From Verrucomicrobiales bacterium (GTDB lineage: Bacteria; Verrucomicrobiota; Verrucomicrobiia; Limisphaerales; J093), in contig JACKPV010000028.1 in NCBI GenBank assembly GCA_024233305.1, positions 1-64,000 on the forward strand: a stretch of 64,000 nucleotides of DNA, written 5' to 3'. A program made the position numbers and the translations under genes. Of this stretch, positions 44,301-53,331 are shown piece by piece. The first letter of the stretch is position 1. Every line of letters starts with the position of its first letter. The notes beneath the pieces are model-generated. The model made no database searches. It saw only the letters and a program-made list of their open reading frames with translations, and had not been told where the DNA came from.

Positions 44301-45263
44301 GTAGCCGACGGGATTGGGCAACACACCGGAAGCGCTGCCGGCGGTCGGCGGCAGACGGAAGCCGCAGTTCAAGGCGTGATAGTAGATGTCCTGCGTCCAG
44401 AAGCCGTTGCCGTGCGGGCCCGGATACTTCGCAGTATCGCGGGCCCGGCCCCAGGCTTCGTTATCGAGCATGCCCCCGCGCTGCATGTGGTTCTGGCAGA
44501 TGCCAACCGAATCCACCAGGCCGCTCGCCAGCCAGATCGGGAAGTCGAGCCAGAACGGCTTTTCAACGTCCACCCAGGTCGCGGGATCCTGCTTCGCGGC
44601 CCGGAGAAAACGCATCGACGGCGGATACTCGCGTTGCGAACCAGTGATGGCCAACGGCGTCCGACGACCGAAGAAGAGGAGCGCTCCGCCGTTGCGTTCG
44701 TCCTCGCCGGCCAGCACGTCGGCGAAGCGGTGCTCGTCGAAATGGAGCACCGGCGTGGCAGGCATGTTCGCATCGGTCCACGGATTCGTTTCGTTCCACC
44801 AAGTGACTACCTCGGCGAGATGCAGGTCGGCCGTCCGCATGAGCAACGGGATCTCTGCGCGGTCTCGATGGACGTGCGTTTCCCCCGACCACCAACCCTC
44901 GGCCGGCAGATCGGCAATCCGCTCGAGGCGGGCGCTCAACGTGGCGGTCTCGCCGTCGCGCACCACCCTCTCGCCCCGTGCCACGTGGAATTCCGGACCG
45001 CGGTCGAGTTCGTAGCGATAAAGCCCTGCCGGCAACGGGAATTCCGAGCGTCCGTCGGTCGCGAAATGATCGTTCCAGAACGGGAGCCCGGGTGGTCGCA
45101 CCGGCCTTCCATCGGGTGAGGTGAGAAACACGGAGCACGGCGCCGACCGGCTCGTGGCGCCCTCGGTGATGGACAGCCGCAGCCGGCCATCCGCCCGGCC
45201 AGGCCCGACGGCAATCAGCGCCACGGCGGGGAGCAAAGCCAGGTTCCGCATGCGGGGTTTCAT
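41298..45263 (-). CDS. Exported CehA/McbA-like metallohydrolase with duplicated core
   Basis: The protein is 1321 residues with a signal peptide to about residue 24. Two copies of one unit are evident. Copy 1 has SGETHVHRD (126-134), YYHALNCGFRLPPTAGSASG and RAGRAFVSNGPLLR. Copy 2 has SGDTHVHR (615-622), YYALLNCMFPLRPSAGTANG and DAGRSFVTTGPMLF. HVH is the PHP-type metal site of the CehA family (phosphoesterase-like hydrolases). A C-terminal domain of about 260 residues (from about 1060) with GLTYLAHTHIDTIWDQPGYN is not assigned. The substrate is unknown. It is divergent from the MGH1-like operon across 221 bases. Confidence 0.8.
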   Translation of the reverse strand: MKPRMRNLALLPAVALIAVGPGRADGRLRLSITEGATSRSAPCSVFLTSPDGRPVRPPGLPFWNDHFATDGRSEFPLPAGLYRYELDRGPEFHVARGERVVRDGETATLSARLERIADLPAEGWWSGETHVHRDRAEIPLLMRTADLHLAEVVTWWNETNPWTDANMPATPVLHFDEHRFADVLAGEDERNGGALLFFGRRTPLAITGSQREYPPSMRFLRAAKQDPATWVDVEKPFWLDFPIWLASGLVDSVGICQNHMQRGGMLDNEAWGRARDTAKYPGPHGNGFWTQDIYYHALNCGFRLPPTAGSASGVLPNPVGYNRLYAHVEGELTYPKWWEAVRAGRAFVSNGPLLRCRAGGQLPGHVFKSDQPIRIVIDGQLDSRDPVAAVELVRNGRVEAISLPTAITVQESGWFLVRARADVAHTFRFASTAPWYVEIGNDPRHVQRESAQFFLDWVRERRAGLQLDDASQRAEVVEEIARAEEFWKRKVAQASPKVRVTGRIIDDLTRELLPARIYIQGADRRWHFPESASPEGSAIRYEKQNWINANSVEFHTTLSAHPFRIALSPGRYTVTVERGKEYVPLVKDIEVGGDALNLELPLHRWINMAERGWFSGDTHVHRTLQELPNVMLAEDVNVTFPLVYWVTQGMTPPSAGDKNLSGEIPSAPVEIDPTHVIWPRNTEWEIFTVGGKPHTLGAVFALGHTNVFTQGAPPVKPIAEAAHRQGALLDLDKHDWPWSMALPPIMDVDLYELANNHLWRTEFAFTNWSTPAPAYMNLPNDGRNGTETDWIHYTFQNYYALLNCMFPLRPSAGTANGVHPVPLGFGRVYVHLPEGFRYDAWFAGLDAGRSFVTTGPMLFVEANGQPSGSRFESPQDTPLNIRLTGRVVSQAPIGSIEIIARGGVLQRLTPESRGTSTGAHEADFDVMIEAKKTGWLAVRCWEPRDGGRLRFAHTGPFWLEVGGPWIPEQDLLYLSERIRGELMRSDRIVSYAATEEYREAGRFLAFINRYSGDVQERLSGFSVTKPVPAGNGRLPVESAGRYWLENMVVHHGFTTEEVAAATSMSADEVEEAVARFGLAGRRPEPVRSGAPLRILPYPGGRHPRIGFLDGAINPQRGTKFSVFTPWDPASYVVVDLPEAIWSNLGLTYLAHTHIDTIWDQPGYNLPQIDWTRHDDGTLTHERTLPNGIAFGARVVPLERRVDMELWLRNGTDEKLTNLRAQNCVMLKGAAGFAQQTGDNKISRPPFVARRSEDGRRWLITAWDPLDRVWENPPVPCIHSDPKFADCAPGETVRARGCLWFYEGEDIEAELARPRAQGRDKI

Positions 45264-45484
45264 GAGGCAGACTTTGGAACCCCGCGCCCCGAAGGGTCAA
45301 GCCGCCGGCAAACGCCTGCCGCGCCGACCCGAGCAAGCGGCACCTTTCGGAGCGGGCCGGCAGAGCACAGCGGCCACGGCACGCTCGCGGACGGAACCGA
45401 AACGGAAACGCAGGCTCAAGGAGGTTCCGCGCGCAGGCTGCCAAACGGTTGGCCAAGCGGGGCGCGGCCTGTTCTAATCCGCGC

Positions 45485-47113
45485 ATGACCCCGGTCCCAA
45501 CGCCTGCTGCCGAGCGACCGGCCCCCGTGGGCCGGCGCGGATCGACATCCCTGGCAGCGTTCGGTGAGCGGGGGCCCGTCCGCTTGCCGTTCCGTCGGAC
45601 GGTGCTGGTCGCGTTGGCTTGCGGGTTGTTGGGCGCCAGAGCCGCCGTGATCCAGCCCGACGCGCTGGCCCGTCACGTCGAACGGTTCAATTCGATGGAG
45701 CCGGAAACCGTGGTGAACGCCATCCCGAACCGGGACGCGCTGGCTTGGCTCCAAGCGGAGATCCCCTGGTTCGAATGTCCCGATCCCGAGGTCGCGGAGC
45801 TGTATTACTTCCGCTGGTGGACGTTCCGAAAGCACTTGTTCGGGACGCCCGACGGCTACGTGATCACGGAGTTCCTGAGGCCGGTCGGTCATGCCGGGGC
45901 GTTCAACACGATCAGTTGCGCCGTTGGACACCACCTGACCGAGGGACGTTGGTTGCGCAGCAAGCGCTACGTGGACGACGACATCACTTTCTGGCTGCGC
46001 GGCGACGGCGGGAAGCCGCAGCCTCACTTCCACAAGTACAGCAGTTGGTTCGCCGCCGCGGTGTGGGAACGGTTCCTGGTCAACGGTGACCGCGGATTCG
46101 TCGTCGACTTGTTGCCCGATCTGGTCGCGGACTACCGGACCTGGGTCGCGGAACGGCAATCGGCGGAGGGTCTGTTCTGGCAATACGATGTCCGCGACGG
46201 GATGGAGGAATCGATCTCGGGCTCGCGCCGGCAGAAGCACCTGCGCCCAACGATCAGCAGTTACATGTTTGCCAATGCGCGGGCGATCGCGGCCATCGCC
46301 GAAGTCGCCGGGCAAGCGGATGTCGCGCGGGAGTTCCAGGCCGAAGCAGAACGGTTGAGGAGCTTGGTCGGACAGCGGCTGTGGGATCCCGAGGCCGGCT
46401 TCTTCAAGGTCTGCCGGGAGGACGGCACGCTTTCCAATGCGCGCGAGGAGATTGGCTTCATCCCCTGGATGTTCCACCTGCCCGAACCCGGCGCCGGTCG
46501 GGAAATCGCCTGGGCGCAGTTCACGGATCGTGATGGTTTCAACGCGCCTTTCGGGCTCACCACCGCCGAACGCCGGCACCCGGAATTCCGTTCGCACGGC
46601 CACGGCACCTGCGAATGGGACGGCGCCGTCTGGCCGTTCGCCACCTCACAAACGCTTACCGCACTGGGGAACGTCGTGCGCGATTACCCGCCGTCGGTGG
46701 TATCGCGCGCCGACTACTTCCAGGCGTTTCTCGTCTACACTCGCAGTCAGCGCGCCGATGGCCGGCCCTATATCGGCGAATACCTGGACGAAACCACCGG
46801 CGCTTGGATCGACGGCCGCGACGACCGAAGTCGTTACTACAATCACTCGACTCACGCCGACCTGGTGATCTGCGGCGTCGTCGGGGTATGCCCGCGTCCG
46901 GATAATCTCGTGGTCGTCGATCCGCTGCTTCCGCCCGGTGTCTGGGATTGGTTCTGCCTGGATGGCATCCCGTATCACGGACGGTTGCTCACCGTGGTTT
47001 GGGACCGGGACGGATCCCGTTTTGGGAAGGGCCCCGGCCTGAGGGTGATGGCCGATGGCCAGTTGATCGGTCGCCGCCGCGCTCTCGGACGTCTCACCGC
47101 ACCCCTGCCATGA
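45485..47113 (+). CDS. MGH1-like glycoside hydrolase, exported
   Basis: The protein is 542 residues. An N-terminal hydrophobic segment (TVLVALACGLLGARA, about 40-54) serves as signal. The (alpha/alpha)6-barrel part has YYFRWWTFRKHLFGTPDGYV, KYSSWFAAAVWERFLVNGD, YDVRDGMEESISGSRR, RPTISSYMFANARAIAAIAE and HGTCEWDGAVWPFATSQTL, as in mannosylglycerate-hydrolase/GH63-like enzymes. Acidic catalytic candidates lie in DGMEES and EWDGAVW. The substrate is not clear. The stop overlaps the next start (ATGA), opening a three-gene operon. Confidence 0.82.
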   Translation: MTPVPTPAAERPAPVGRRGSTSLAAFGERGPVRLPFRRTVLVALACGLLGARAAVIQPDALARHVERFNSMEPETVVNAIPNRDALAWLQAEIPWFECPDPEVAELYYFRWWTFRKHLFGTPDGYVITEFLRPVGHAGAFNTISCAVGHHLTEGRWLRSKRYVDDDITFWLRGDGGKPQPHFHKYSSWFAAAVWERFLVNGDRGFVVDLLPDLVADYRTWVAERQSAEGLFWQYDVRDGMEESISGSRRQKHLRPTISSYMFANARAIAAIAEVAGQADVAREFQAEAERLRSLVGQRLWDPEAGFFKVCREDGTLSNAREEIGFIPWMFHLPEPGAGREIAWAQFTDRDGFNAPFGLTTAERRHPEFRSHGHGTCEWDGAVWPFATSQTLTALGNVVRDYPPSVVSRADYFQAFLVYTRSQRADGRPYIGEYLDETTGAWIDGRDDRSRYYNHSTHADLVICGVVGVCPRPDNLVVVDPLLPPGVWDWFCLDGIPYHGRLLTVVWDRDGSRFGKGPGLRVMADGQLIGRRRALGRLTAPLP

Positions 47114-50100
47114 GCCGCACCCCCCAACGGCAACTCTTCGCGGTCGCGATCCTCGCGGGTTTGTTTGCCGCACCGATCCGACCTTCGATCCACGCGGCCT
47201 CCACGCCGCCCTGGGTCGCGCGGGGTCCGGAAGGTCGCTTGGTCTATGGGACGGACGAGCAGGGAAACCGCATTCCGGACTTCTCCGGCTGCGGCTACGC
47301 CGGGAGCGACCGCCCGATTCCGGAGGTCCCCGCCCGGATCCTGGTGCCCGCGGAACCCGGCGACGCGACGGATCGCATCCAACGGGCCATCGATTACGTG
47401 GCCGGGTTGGCCCCCGACGCGGAGGGCCGGCGCGGGGCGGTGCTCCTGCTCGCCGGGCGGCACGAAGTGCTTGGCAGTCTGCAAATCCGGCGCGGCGGAG
47501 TCGTCGTGCGGGGGCAGGGAATGAACGCGGGCGGAACCACTGTCGTCGCAACGGGCGTGGACCGGCGGACATTGATCCGCGTGCACGGCGCCGCAGCAGC
47601 CCGCGACGACCAGGAGCGCGCCCGGCGAATCCGGGACGATTACCTTCCCGTCGGCGCGACGCGGTTCCAAGTTGAAGCCACCGCTGGGCTGCAGCCCGGC
47701 GATCTCGTTCGGATCACCCGCCCGAGCGCGCAGGAGTGGATCGACTTCCTCGGGGCGAACGACCTGGGCGGTGGCGTCGCCGGCTGGCGACCGGGCACGC
47801 GCGACATTCTCTGGCGCCGGACCGTGACCGGGGTTTCCGGCGAGGAAGTCACCGTGGACGCGCCGCTGACGACGGCGCTGGAGCAACGGTTCGGCGGCGG
47901 TTCGCTCGAACCATGCCGCTGGCCGGGGCGCCTGGCCGATGTCGGCATCGAGAACCTGCGCCTGGAGTCCGCCTTCGATCCTGCGCGTCCGAAAGACGAA
48001 GACCATGCTTGGTGCGCCATCACCTTCGAGAACGCCGCCGATGCCTGGGTGCGCCAGGTGACCTTCCTGCATTTCGCCGGCTCCGCGGTGAGCGTCTTCG
48101 AGAGCGCCACCCGCGTCACCGTGCAGGATTGTCTCTCCCTGGCCCCGGTCTCCGAGAACGGGGGGCACCGGCGCCACACGTTCTTCACGCAGGGCCAGCA
48201 GACATTGTTCCTCCGGTGTTACTCCGAAAACGGGCGGCACGACTTCGGCGTCGGGCACTGCGCCGCCGGCCCCAACGCCTTTGTCCAGTGTGAAGCGGTC
48301 GAAGCGCTCGCGGACAGCGGTCCCCTCGAAGGCTGGGCAGGTGGCGTCCTGTATGACGACGTTCGCATTGATGGCGACGCGTTAACCCTCGGCTTCCGTC
48401 CCGGCAACAACGCCGCCATCGGGTGGTCCGCGGCCAACAGCGTGCTCTGGAATTGCAGCGCCTCGGTGATCCGCTGCTGGAACCCGCCCGGCGCGCGCAA
48501 CTGGGCCTTCGGTTCGTGGGGTAGCTTCGAGGGGGACGGCGTCTGGCATGGCTCGAACGATTTCGCGCAACCCGACAGCCTGTTCGCCGCCCAACTGCGG
48601 GACCGCCTCGGCAAGGCCGCCGCCGACCGCCTGCAACTCATGCCGCGCCCGCATGAAGGGGCGACGAATCCCACCCTCGAACGCGCGCAAGAACTCGCCG
48701 TCATCGCCCATGCGCCCCCACCCCAACTGCGCGACTACATCACCGCAGCCGCCCTGCGCGATCCGATTTCCGCCGCGCGAGGAACCGCTCCATCCGTCGA
48801 TGACCTTGAGACCGCAACGCCCGCCAGCCCGGCCCCGCGGCCTTCTGCCCGGCTCGTCCTGACCAATGGCTGGCTGACCGTGAACGGACGGTTGCTCATC
48901 GGCGGCACGACTGGTGTGGCCTGGTGGCGCGGGACCACCCGCCCGGCGGAAGCGGACGATTACGGCGTCGCCATCACGCGGTTCGTTCCGGGCCGCATCG
49001 GGCGCGGTTTGACCGACGATCTCCCCGGACTCGCCGAGGCCCTGGTGGCCGACGGGCAGGCGGCGTTGGAGCACCAGCACGGCCTTTGGTACGACCGGCG
49101 CCGCGACGATCACGAACGCACCCGTCGCATCGACGGCGACGTGCGGCCGCCCTTCTTCGAGCAACCCTTCGCCCGAAGCGGCGAGGGCACGGCCTGGGAC
49201 GGTTTGAGCCGCTACGACCTCACCCGCTTCAACCCGTGGTATTGGTCGCGGTTGCGGCAGTTCGCGCAGTTGTGCGAAGAGCGCGGTTTGGTCCTCCTGC
49301 ACCAGCATTATTTCCAGCACAACATCCTCGAAGCCGGCGCGCACTGGGCCGATTTCCCGTGGCGTTCCGCCAACAACATTAACGACACCGCCTTCCCCGA
49401 ACCCCCGCCCTACGCCGGCGACAAGCGGATCTTCCAGGCGGCTCTCTTCTACGACCTCACGCCTCCCGTTCGGCGCCGGCTGCACGAGGGCTACATCCGC
49501 CAGGGCCTCGACAACTTCGCCGGCCACGGGAATGTCATTCACTTCACCGGCGCGGAGTTCACCGGCCCGCGGCACTTCATGGAATTCTGGCTGGACACCA
49601 TCGCCGCCTGGAAGCCGGGCACACCCCGGGCGTCGGGAAACCTCATCGCGCTCTCCGCCACCAAGGACGTGCAGGACGCGATCCTGGCCGACCCGCGACG
49701 CGGCCGAATCGTGGACGTGATCGACTTCCGCTATTGGTGGCGCACCGATCATGGCGAGTATGCGCCGCCGGGCGGGATGAACCTCGCGCCGCGACAATTC
49801 GAGCGGCAATGGCGCGGCGGCCGCCCGGACGACGAACACCTCGCCACGATGGCCGCCGACTATCGCGCGCGTTTTCCCGGCAAGCCGGTGATCTCCCACT
49901 TCGATGCGGCCGGCTGGGCGTGGGTCTGCGCCGGCGGATCGTTGCCCCGGCTCCCGAAAACCACGGACCAGGGACTCCTCGCCGCAATCCCGCGAATGCG
50001 CCCCTGGATCGAAGTTTCGCAACCGCCACGCCGGGTGCTGCGCGAACCCGGACGACAACTGCTCGTCCACGGCGGCGGCCCGCTGGATTTGGCCGGTGAG

Positions 50101-50226
50101 GAGGGCCGGTTTCGCATCCACCGGGTTGATCCGCGCACCGGCAAAGTGACGCGTGGAGAGGCGATCACCGCCGGACGCGAAGTCAGCCTGGCGCCGGACG
50201 CGATCCTCTGGCTGACGAAGGAGTGA
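47110..50226 (+). CDS. Exported two-part protein: pectate-lyase-like beta-helix plus DUF6298
   Basis: The protein is 1038 residues with a signal peptide ending near IHAAS (about 30). The N-terminal part (about 35-500) looks like a right-handed beta-helix: an opening DFSGCGYAGSDRPIPEVPAR, VLLLAGRHEVLGSLQIRRGG, then VTFLHFAGSAVSVFESAT and HCAAGPNAFVQCEAVEAL. The C-terminal part (about 590-1000) resembles DUF6298, a TIM-barrel-like region with GLVLLHQHYFQHNILEAGAHW, ALFYDLTPPVRRRLHEGY and VIHFTGAEFTGPRHFM. It probably acts on a plant-type polysaccharide. It overlaps the MGH1-like stop and is 4 bases from the GH127 gene. Confidence 0.78.
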   Translation: MSRTPQRQLFAVAILAGLFAAPIRPSIHAASTPPWVARGPEGRLVYGTDEQGNRIPDFSGCGYAGSDRPIPEVPARILVPAEPGDATDRIQRAIDYVAGLAPDAEGRRGAVLLLAGRHEVLGSLQIRRGGVVVRGQGMNAGGTTVVATGVDRRTLIRVHGAAAARDDQERARRIRDDYLPVGATRFQVEATAGLQPGDLVRITRPSAQEWIDFLGANDLGGGVAGWRPGTRDILWRRTVTGVSGEEVTVDAPLTTALEQRFGGGSLEPCRWPGRLADVGIENLRLESAFDPARPKDEDHAWCAITFENAADAWVRQVTFLHFAGSAVSVFESATRVTVQDCLSLAPVSENGGHRRHTFFTQGQQTLFLRCYSENGRHDFGVGHCAAGPNAFVQCEAVEALADSGPLEGWAGGVLYDDVRIDGDALTLGFRPGNNAAIGWSAANSVLWNCSASVIRCWNPPGARNWAFGSWGSFEGDGVWHGSNDFAQPDSLFAAQLRDRLGKAAADRLQLMPRPHEGATNPTLERAQELAVIAHAPPPQLRDYITAAALRDPISAARGTAPSVDDLETATPASPAPRPSARLVLTNGWLTVNGRLLIGGTTGVAWWRGTTRPAEADDYGVAITRFVPGRIGRGLTDDLPGLAEALVADGQAALEHQHGLWYDRRRDDHERTRRIDGDVRPPFFEQPFARSGEGTAWDGLSRYDLTRFNPWYWSRLRQFAQLCEERGLVLLHQHYFQHNILEAGAHWADFPWRSANNINDTAFPEPPPYAGDKRIFQAALFYDLTPPVRRRLHEGYIRQGLDNFAGHGNVIHFTGAEFTGPRHFMEFWLDTIAAWKPGTPRASGNLIALSATKDVQDAILADPRRGRIVDVIDFRYWWRTDHGEYAPPGGMNLAPRQFERQWRGGRPDDEHLATMAADYRARFPGKPVISHFDAAGWAWVCAGGSLPRLPKTTDQGLLAAIPRMRPWIEVSQPPRRVLREPGRQLLVHGGGPLDLAGEEGRFRIHRVDPRTGKVTRGEAITAGREVSLAPDAILWLTKE

Positions 50227-50230
50227 CCGC

Positions 50231-52384
50231 ATGATGATCCGACCCGACCACCGCTGCGCCGCCGGCCTGGCTTCCGTTCGACAGGCAGGGGCGCCGGCTG
50301 CGGTGAAGCCTGCTTTGCCCGGCCCCCGGCCCGGGCGGCTGGCGGTTTTCGCCCGCGCGTACCGGGCCCTGACGCTGATCGCGCTCCTCTCCCCAACGGC
50401 CGCTCGAGGCCTGCCGGATCCCAGCGCACGGGTCGAGCCGCTCGGCGTGACCGAAGCCCGTTGGACCCGCGGGTTTTGGGCGGACCGGTTTGCCATCTGT
50501 TCCAACGAAACCGTCCCGGCGATGTGGCGGTTGATGTCCGGAACGAACTACTCGCAGTACCTGGAGAACTTCCGGATCGCCGCGGGAACGACCCAAGGCC
50601 GGTACCGTGGCGCCCCCTTCAACGACGGCGATTTCTACAAGTGGCTCGAAGCCGCCTGCCTCGTGTTCGGGACCACGGGCAATCCGACGCTGCGATCCGC
50701 GATTGACGAATCCGTGGACGCCATTGCCCGGGCGCAACGAGCGGATGGCTACCTGCACACGCCGGTGCTTGTCCGCGCGCTTCGAGGGGAGCCGGGGGGA
50801 ACCGCGTTCGAGGACCGGAACAACTTCGAACTCTACAACCTCGGCCACCTGATGACCGCCGCCTGCGTGCATCATCAGGTCACCGGTGGAACCCGGCTCC
50901 TCGACGTCGCCCGTCAGGCGGCCGACTTCCTCGAAGCGGCCTTCCGTGACAGCCCTCCCGAGGCGGCGCGCGCCTCGGTCTGTCCCTCGCACTTCATGGG
51001 CCTGGTGGATCTTCGACGCGAAACCGGGGAATCCCGTTACCTCGAGCTGGCCGGGAGGCTGTTCGCGATGCGCGCGGACATCACCGGCGGCGGCGACGAC
51101 AACCAGGACCGCCTTCCGTTCGCCGAACAGACCGAGGCCGTCGGGCATGCCGTGCGCGCCAATTATCTCTACGCCGGAGCCACCGATCTGTTCCTGGAAA
51201 GCGGCGATACCGCCCTGTGGGGACCGATCGAGTCCGTCTGGCGCAATCTCATCGAACGTAAGCTGTACCTCACCGGGGGCTGCGGCGCGCTGTACGATGG
51301 GGCTTCCCCGGACGGCGCGCGTGAGCAACGCGCCATCACCCGCGTCCATCAGGCCTACGGTCGCAACTACCAGCTTCCCAACGTCACCGCGCACAATGAA
51401 ACCTGCGCCAGCATCGGTAACATTCTCTGGAACTGGAGGATGTTCCTTGCCACCGGCGAGGCGCGGTTCATGGACCTCATCGAACTCACCCTTCACAACG
51501 CGGTGCTCTCCGGTGTCAGCCTTGGCGGCACGAACTTCTTCTACACCAATCCGCTGCGCGTCACCGATCCCCTGCCCGCCGAGTTGCGCTGGTCGCGCAC
51601 CCGGGTGCCCTACGTCAGCGCCTTCTGCTGCCCGCCCAACGTCGCCCGCACCGTGGCCGGCACGAGCCGCTACGCCTATGCGCGTTCAGCGGACACGCTA
51701 TGGGTGAACCTATACGGCGGCAGTACGGTCGCCACCACGCTGGCGGCCGCCGGCCGCGTGCGCCTGTCGCAGGAAACCGAGTATCCCTGGAACGGCCGGG
51801 TGCGCCTCAAAGTCGACGCCGCGGACGGGTCGGAATTCGCGATCAAACTGCGCCTGCCCGGCTGGGCGCAAACGGCCGCCTTGCGGCTGAACTTCCGACC
51901 GCTCGAACCCGATCCCGGCCAGGACGGTTACCTCACCCTGCACCGCCGCTGGCAACCGGGCGACATCATCGAACTCGATCTCTCCATGGAACCTCGCCTC
52001 ATCGAATCCCATCCGCTGGTCGAGGAGACGTTCAACCAACTGGCGGTCAAACGCGGTCCCCTCGTCTATTGTCTCGAATCCGCCGATCTGCCGGAAGGCG
52101 CCAAGATCCTCGATGTCACCCTGCCACCGGATATCCGGCTCACTGCTCGCTACGATCGACGATTGCTCGGCGGGGTCGTGGTGATCGAAGGCAAAGCCGG
52201 CTTGCGCCCCAGCAGCGACTGGACCGGCCGCCTCTACCGCGAATTCAAATCCGAACCGGCAAAGCCGCTCCCCATCCGCCTCGTGCCGTACTACGCCTGG
52301 GGCAATCGCGCCCCGGGAGAAATGACCGTCTGGATGCCATGTGGCTTGCAAATGCCTGAGCCGAGGCCATCGGTTGGGAAGTAG
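50231..52384 (+). CDS. GH127 beta-L-arabinofuranosidase
   Basis: The protein is 717 residues with an N-terminal export region to about residue 60. The cysteine-zinc active site of GH127 is intact: E390 and C392 in HNETCASI, C466 and C467 in SAFCCPPNVAR. The nucleophile is expected to be C466. NDGDFYKWLEAACLVF and GADGYLHT-like motifs fit the (alpha/alpha)6 barrel. It removes beta-linked arabinofuranose from oligosaccharides such as pectic arabinan or hydroxyproline arabinosides. It is the third gene of the operon. Confidence 0.93.
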   Translation: MMIRPDHRCAAGLASVRQAGAPAAVKPALPGPRPGRLAVFARAYRALTLIALLSPTAARGLPDPSARVEPLGVTEARWTRGFWADRFAICSNETVPAMWRLMSGTNYSQYLENFRIAAGTTQGRYRGAPFNDGDFYKWLEAACLVFGTTGNPTLRSAIDESVDAIARAQRADGYLHTPVLVRALRGEPGGTAFEDRNNFELYNLGHLMTAACVHHQVTGGTRLLDVARQAADFLEAAFRDSPPEAARASVCPSHFMGLVDLRRETGESRYLELAGRLFAMRADITGGGDDNQDRLPFAEQTEAVGHAVRANYLYAGATDLFLESGDTALWGPIESVWRNLIERKLYLTGGCGALYDGASPDGAREQRAITRVHQAYGRNYQLPNVTAHNETCASIGNILWNWRMFLATGEARFMDLIELTLHNAVLSGVSLGGTNFFYTNPLRVTDPLPAELRWSRTRVPYVSAFCCPPNVARTVAGTSRYAYARSADTLWVNLYGGSTVATTLAAAGRVRLSQETEYPWNGRVRLKVDAADGSEFAIKLRLPGWAQTAALRLNFRPLEPDPGQDGYLTLHRRWQPGDIIELDLSMEPRLIESHPLVEETFNQLAVKRGPLVYCLESADLPEGAKILDVTLPPDIRLTARYDRRLLGGVVVIEGKAGLRPSSDWTGRLYREFKSEPAKPLPIRLVPYYAWGNRAPGEMTVWMPCGLQMPEPRPSVGK

Positions 52385-52441
52385 GCGTGGCAGACACGAG
52401 CCCGCTGGGACGCTGCTCCGCGTTGACGACCTGAACGCCGC

Positions 52442-52660
52442 TCAGGAGTGGCTTGGTTCGCCCGGTTCTTCGCGCAGCGTCATCAGATCCCCCCGCGCTG
52501 GCGCCCATTCGCGTGCGTCGCTGACGAGAGGACGCCCAGGATCCACATTGCCCTCTCCTCGACGCAGATCCGCGAAGATGCTGTGGATGTCGTAGTTGAA
52601 CCGGCGTGCGAGTTCATCGCGAGCGCGGCGCACCTCCTCGACAATCGGGTCGTCATTCAT
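52442..52660 (-). CDS. Small antitoxin-like protein paired with a PIN protein
   Basis: The protein is 72 residues. The opening NDDPIVEEVRRARDELARRF, then NYDIHSIFADLRRGE, is a pattern I know from small genes next to PIN-domain genes. It has no DNA-binding motif I can name. The ATG at 52660 overlaps the PIN stop by 8 bases, so it is translated after the PIN gene. An antitoxin or partner role is an inference. Confidence 0.65.
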   Translation of the reverse strand: MNDDPIVEEVRRARDELARRFNYDIHSIFADLRRGEGNVDPGRPLVSDAREWAPARGDLMTLREEPGEPSHS

Positions 52661-53147
52661 ATGAGCCAATTCCCATCAACTCCTCGGGGGTGCAGACTCT
52701 GGGCAGCTTGAGACCCGCAGCCACCGCGACCGGCTCCAGTTGATCGAGAATCTGCGCGTTCGCCAGGTGATTGCAGTTCCAGGTCAACAGGTACTTCACG
52801 TGCCCGGTCGTCGCAATCGCCAGATGGGCCGCGTCGCGCGCCGCCTTCGGCGGCAGGCACCGCTGCAAAAACGCGGCAGCCAACGCTTCGGCCTGTGCAC
52901 TCGCAACCAGCTGCGGCAAATCCCGCAACTCGTCCAAGCGCCGCGCCGCCTGTCCGGCATCCCCGACCGCCGCCTCCTCGATCACAACCTGCGAGATGAA
53001 ACACGAGAACATCGCTCGACGCCGCTCCCACCATTCCCGAGTCAGCTGCTGGTGGGCAGCCACGATCAGGTCGCGGCTCGGGCGCGCCACCAAGAAGCTC
53101 ACAATCGTCGTCTCGAGGTAAACCGTGTCCATGCCTGCTAAAGCCAT
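52653..53147 (-). CDS. PIN-domain protein, VapC-like
   Basis: The protein is 164 residues from the ATG at 53147, preceded by GGGAAG seven bases upstream (53132 is an alternative). Acidic positions are YLETTIVSFL near the N-terminus, VVIEEA, KAARDAAHLAIA and LLTWNCNHLANA. The first acid is Glu and the last motif has Asn instead of Asp, as in a subgroup of PIN proteins. The usual role is an RNA-cleaving toxin neutralised by the adjacent small protein. Here the toxin gene precedes the partner. Confidence 0.82.
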   Translation of the reverse strand: MALAGMDTVYLETTIVSFLVARPSRDLIVAAHQQLTREWWERRRAMFSCFISQVVIEEAAVGDAGQAARRLDELRDLPQLVASAQAEALAAAFLQRCLPPKAARDAAHLAIATTGHVKYLLTWNCNHLANAQILDQLEPVAVAAGLKLPRVCTPEELMGIGSYE

Positions 53148-53331
53148 TCGACTGCTTCCCGCCGCCGTGCTCCAAGCCAGACTAACCATCACTCCACCGT
53201 TCCACAAGTGGGATGACTGGATCCCCCGCAAGACCGGCACCGACAACAGTATCGCCAGCAGCCCGCCACGGCGGTGTGCGCATTCGGATTTGCCTGACCC
53301 AGCAAGGAGAGGCAGGTATGGTCTCCCAGCG

